DNA from: DAOTVC01 sp034437215
Lineage (GTDB): Bacteria > Chloroflexota > Anaerolineae > B4-G1 > SLSP01
Assembly: GCA_034437215.1 (NCBI GenBank)
Contig: DAOTVC010000055.1
Location: forward strand, 1-14,330
Direction: 5' to 3'
Length of the DNA: 14,330 nt
Below are positions 13,282 through 14,330 of this stretch, piece by piece; position 1 is the first letter of the stretch, and every line of letters begins with the position of its first letter. Under the pieces are notes generated by a model. The model saw only the letters and a list, made by a program, of their open reading frames with translations. It was not told the origin of the DNA and made no database searches. Made by a program: the position numbers and the translations under genes.

Positions 13282-14330
13282 TTAGGGCACCAATATAGAC
13301 TGCAATTCGATGACGGGAATGGGAATCCCCGGTCCGAAGGAACCGCACTGGGCTCCGTCGGCGTTGGCCCCCGCCGACTCCGCCGCCCCCCAGAGCAGAA
13401 TGGGCTGCAGCCCCAGGGGGCGCAGATCGTAGGTCTTCCAGGGCTCCGTGACCCGTCGCCACCGCCACTCGCGGCACTCCTGGTGCCGTCCCCACGTCTC
13501 CCCCGGTCGGATGCAGATCCCCGCGGGAGGATCGCCGCAGCCTTGGATATGATCCGGGCGCCCGTCAGGGCTGTAGCATTGGCAGGAGGACCAGCCGAAG
13601 TCGGAGCAGTAGAGCTCGTCGTAACGCCAGGTCCACTGTGGATACCACCACGTCTGCAGATTGGCCTGGTAGGCGGGCATGTCCCATCCCGCGACTCGCT
13701 CGTCACAGCCGCACTCCCGCTCCTGACAGACCGGGTTCCACCGCGGACCGTTAGCGATAAGATCGAAGGAGGAGGTCTCAAAGACGTGCTCGATGAAGGG
13801 TCTGTCCGCCACCTGGACGCCCCCACCGTTCCACGCACGGTCGGGAATGTTCCAGAGGTACTCGAAGGGCGGCGTGAAAGCATGAATGGCGGGATCGCCC
13901 TGCTTCCAGCGCTCCCAGGCAGCACCCAGCTGCCTGTTCACCCGCGTCCCCTCACTCACCTCTCCCACGGGGGACGGACAGGAGGGCAGATCGTCGCGCT
14001 CCTCGTAGGTAGCGCCGTAGTCCACGGTGTCGCAGGGGAAGGCCCGACCGGCGGAGAAGGCCTCGACGCGATCCGGCTCCCCCAGATACCAGAGGCGGGT
14101 GGGCAGGGCGACCATCGAACGGGGCCACGGGTTGCGCAGAACTTTCGAGGGAGGAATGAGTGCCTGCACCTGCAGGTACCACTCCCAATCGTCACAGCTC
14201 TGGTCGATGCCTCCCGGATAGACGTTGGGAACCTCCTCACAAGGATAGAGCGAGGGATCTGCGCCTGAAGTGGGAGGGGGTGTCGGCGTGGGCTCCGCTT
14301 CGCACTCACCGGGAGCAGCACACCGCCAAG
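13282..14330 (-). CDS. Cys/Trp-rich, probably secreted protein (5' end outside window)
   Basis: The frame is open to the right edge, so the N terminus and any signal peptide are missing. The visible 349 residues include a Thr/Pro linker (EPTPTPPPTSG) near the edge and an unusually Cys- and Trp-rich body, for example VCQERECGCDER, WWYPQWTWRYDELYC and SSCQCYSPDGRP. There is no membrane segment. Many paired cysteines plus a proline linker suggest a disulfide-bonded extracellular or surface-exposed protein, possibly a structural or transfer-related component of the element. I do not recognise the family. An internal GTG at 14169 is not a convincing start because the same composition continues upstream of it. 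It precedes the OB-fold gene with a short gap, consistent with one operon. Confidence 0.75.
   Translation of the reverse strand, partial: WRCAAPGECEAEPTPTPPPTSGADPSLYPCEEVPNVYPGGIDQSCDDWEWYLQVQALIPPSKVLRNPWPRSMVALPTRLWYLGEPDRVEAFSAGRAFPCDTVDYGATYEERDDLPSCPSPVGEVSEGTRVNRQLGAAWERWKQGDPAIHAFTPPFEYLWNIPDRAWNGGGVQVADRPFIEHVFETSSFDLIANGPRWNPVCQERECGCDERVAGWDMPAYQANLQTWWYPQWTWRYDELYCSDFGWSSCQCYSPDGRPDHIQGCGDPPAGICIRPGETWGRHQECREWRWRRVTEPWKTYDLRPLGLQPILLWGAAESAGANADGAQCGSFGPGIPIPVIELQSILVP

Noticed and set aside
13483..14268. 261-codon plus-strand frame
   Set aside because: It is antisense to the Cys/Trp-rich gene; the minus-strand frame is open to the edge and has a coherent residue pattern.
1..14330. 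CRISPR array, insertion sequence or transposase, integrase, tRNA or rRNA
   Set aside because: None was seen on either strand: no regularly spaced repeats, no transposase motifs, no tRNA folds.

Overview
The window looks like part of an accessory element (plasmid, integrative element or phage-like replicon) in a high-GC bacterium. Between about 2.65 kb and the right end, ten genes lie on the minus strand. They are GC-rich, with long GC-rich shadow frames on the opposite strand and strong AGGAGG ribosome binding sites. A stand-alone primase-polymerase, a small OB-fold single-strand-binding-like protein and a very large methyltransferase-helicase fusion point to replication and maintenance of a mobile replicon. 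No ribosomal, tRNA or housekeeping gene is present. A Chloroflexota-like host is my best guess from the protein families, with low confidence.

Layout. 1-2395 (+): an AT-richer gene, open at the left edge, encoding a NERD nuclease fused to a UvrD-like helicase. 2396-2748: non-coding, with a terminator and a 22-nt imperfect direct repeat. 2749-6879 (-): methyltransferase, SF2 helicase and DUF6573-like fusion. 7002-8141 (-): unknown 379-residue protein. 8247-9427 (-): coupled pair of a primase-polymerase and an 82-residue protein. 9520-10458 (-): coupled pair of unknown genes. 10624-12165 (-): coupled pair of a 322-residue protein with an acidic/proline linker and a membrane protein, closed by a terminator. 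12166-12814: 649 bases without a convincing gene, holding a strong minus-strand promoter, an attenuator or small RNA and many hairpins. 12815-13249 (-): OB-fold protein. 13282-14330 (-): Cys/Trp-rich, probably secreted protein, open at the right edge.

The most interesting signal is in the RNA. Each of the five minus-strand translation units between 2.7 and 12.2 kb (three bicistrons, two single genes) starts with a related leader of roughly 70-90 nt. In every leader (i) a GC-rich hairpin P1 lies upstream, (ii) a CCUCCU-type anti-Shine-Dalgarno strand can pair with the gene's own AGGAGG (P3), and (iii) the 5' arm of P1 can instead pair with that anti-Shine-Dalgarno strand (P2), which would free the ribosome binding site. 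The sequences of P1 and P2 differ between copies but the pairing is kept, as expected of a family of two-state translational switches. The transcript leader upstream of the first of these units also contains a hairpin whose loop is perfectly complementary over 14 nt to that unit's ribosome binding site, and over 8-11 nt to the other four. Together these could form a coordinated RNA circuit controlling the replication and maintenance genes. This regulatory reading is inference from pairing alone.
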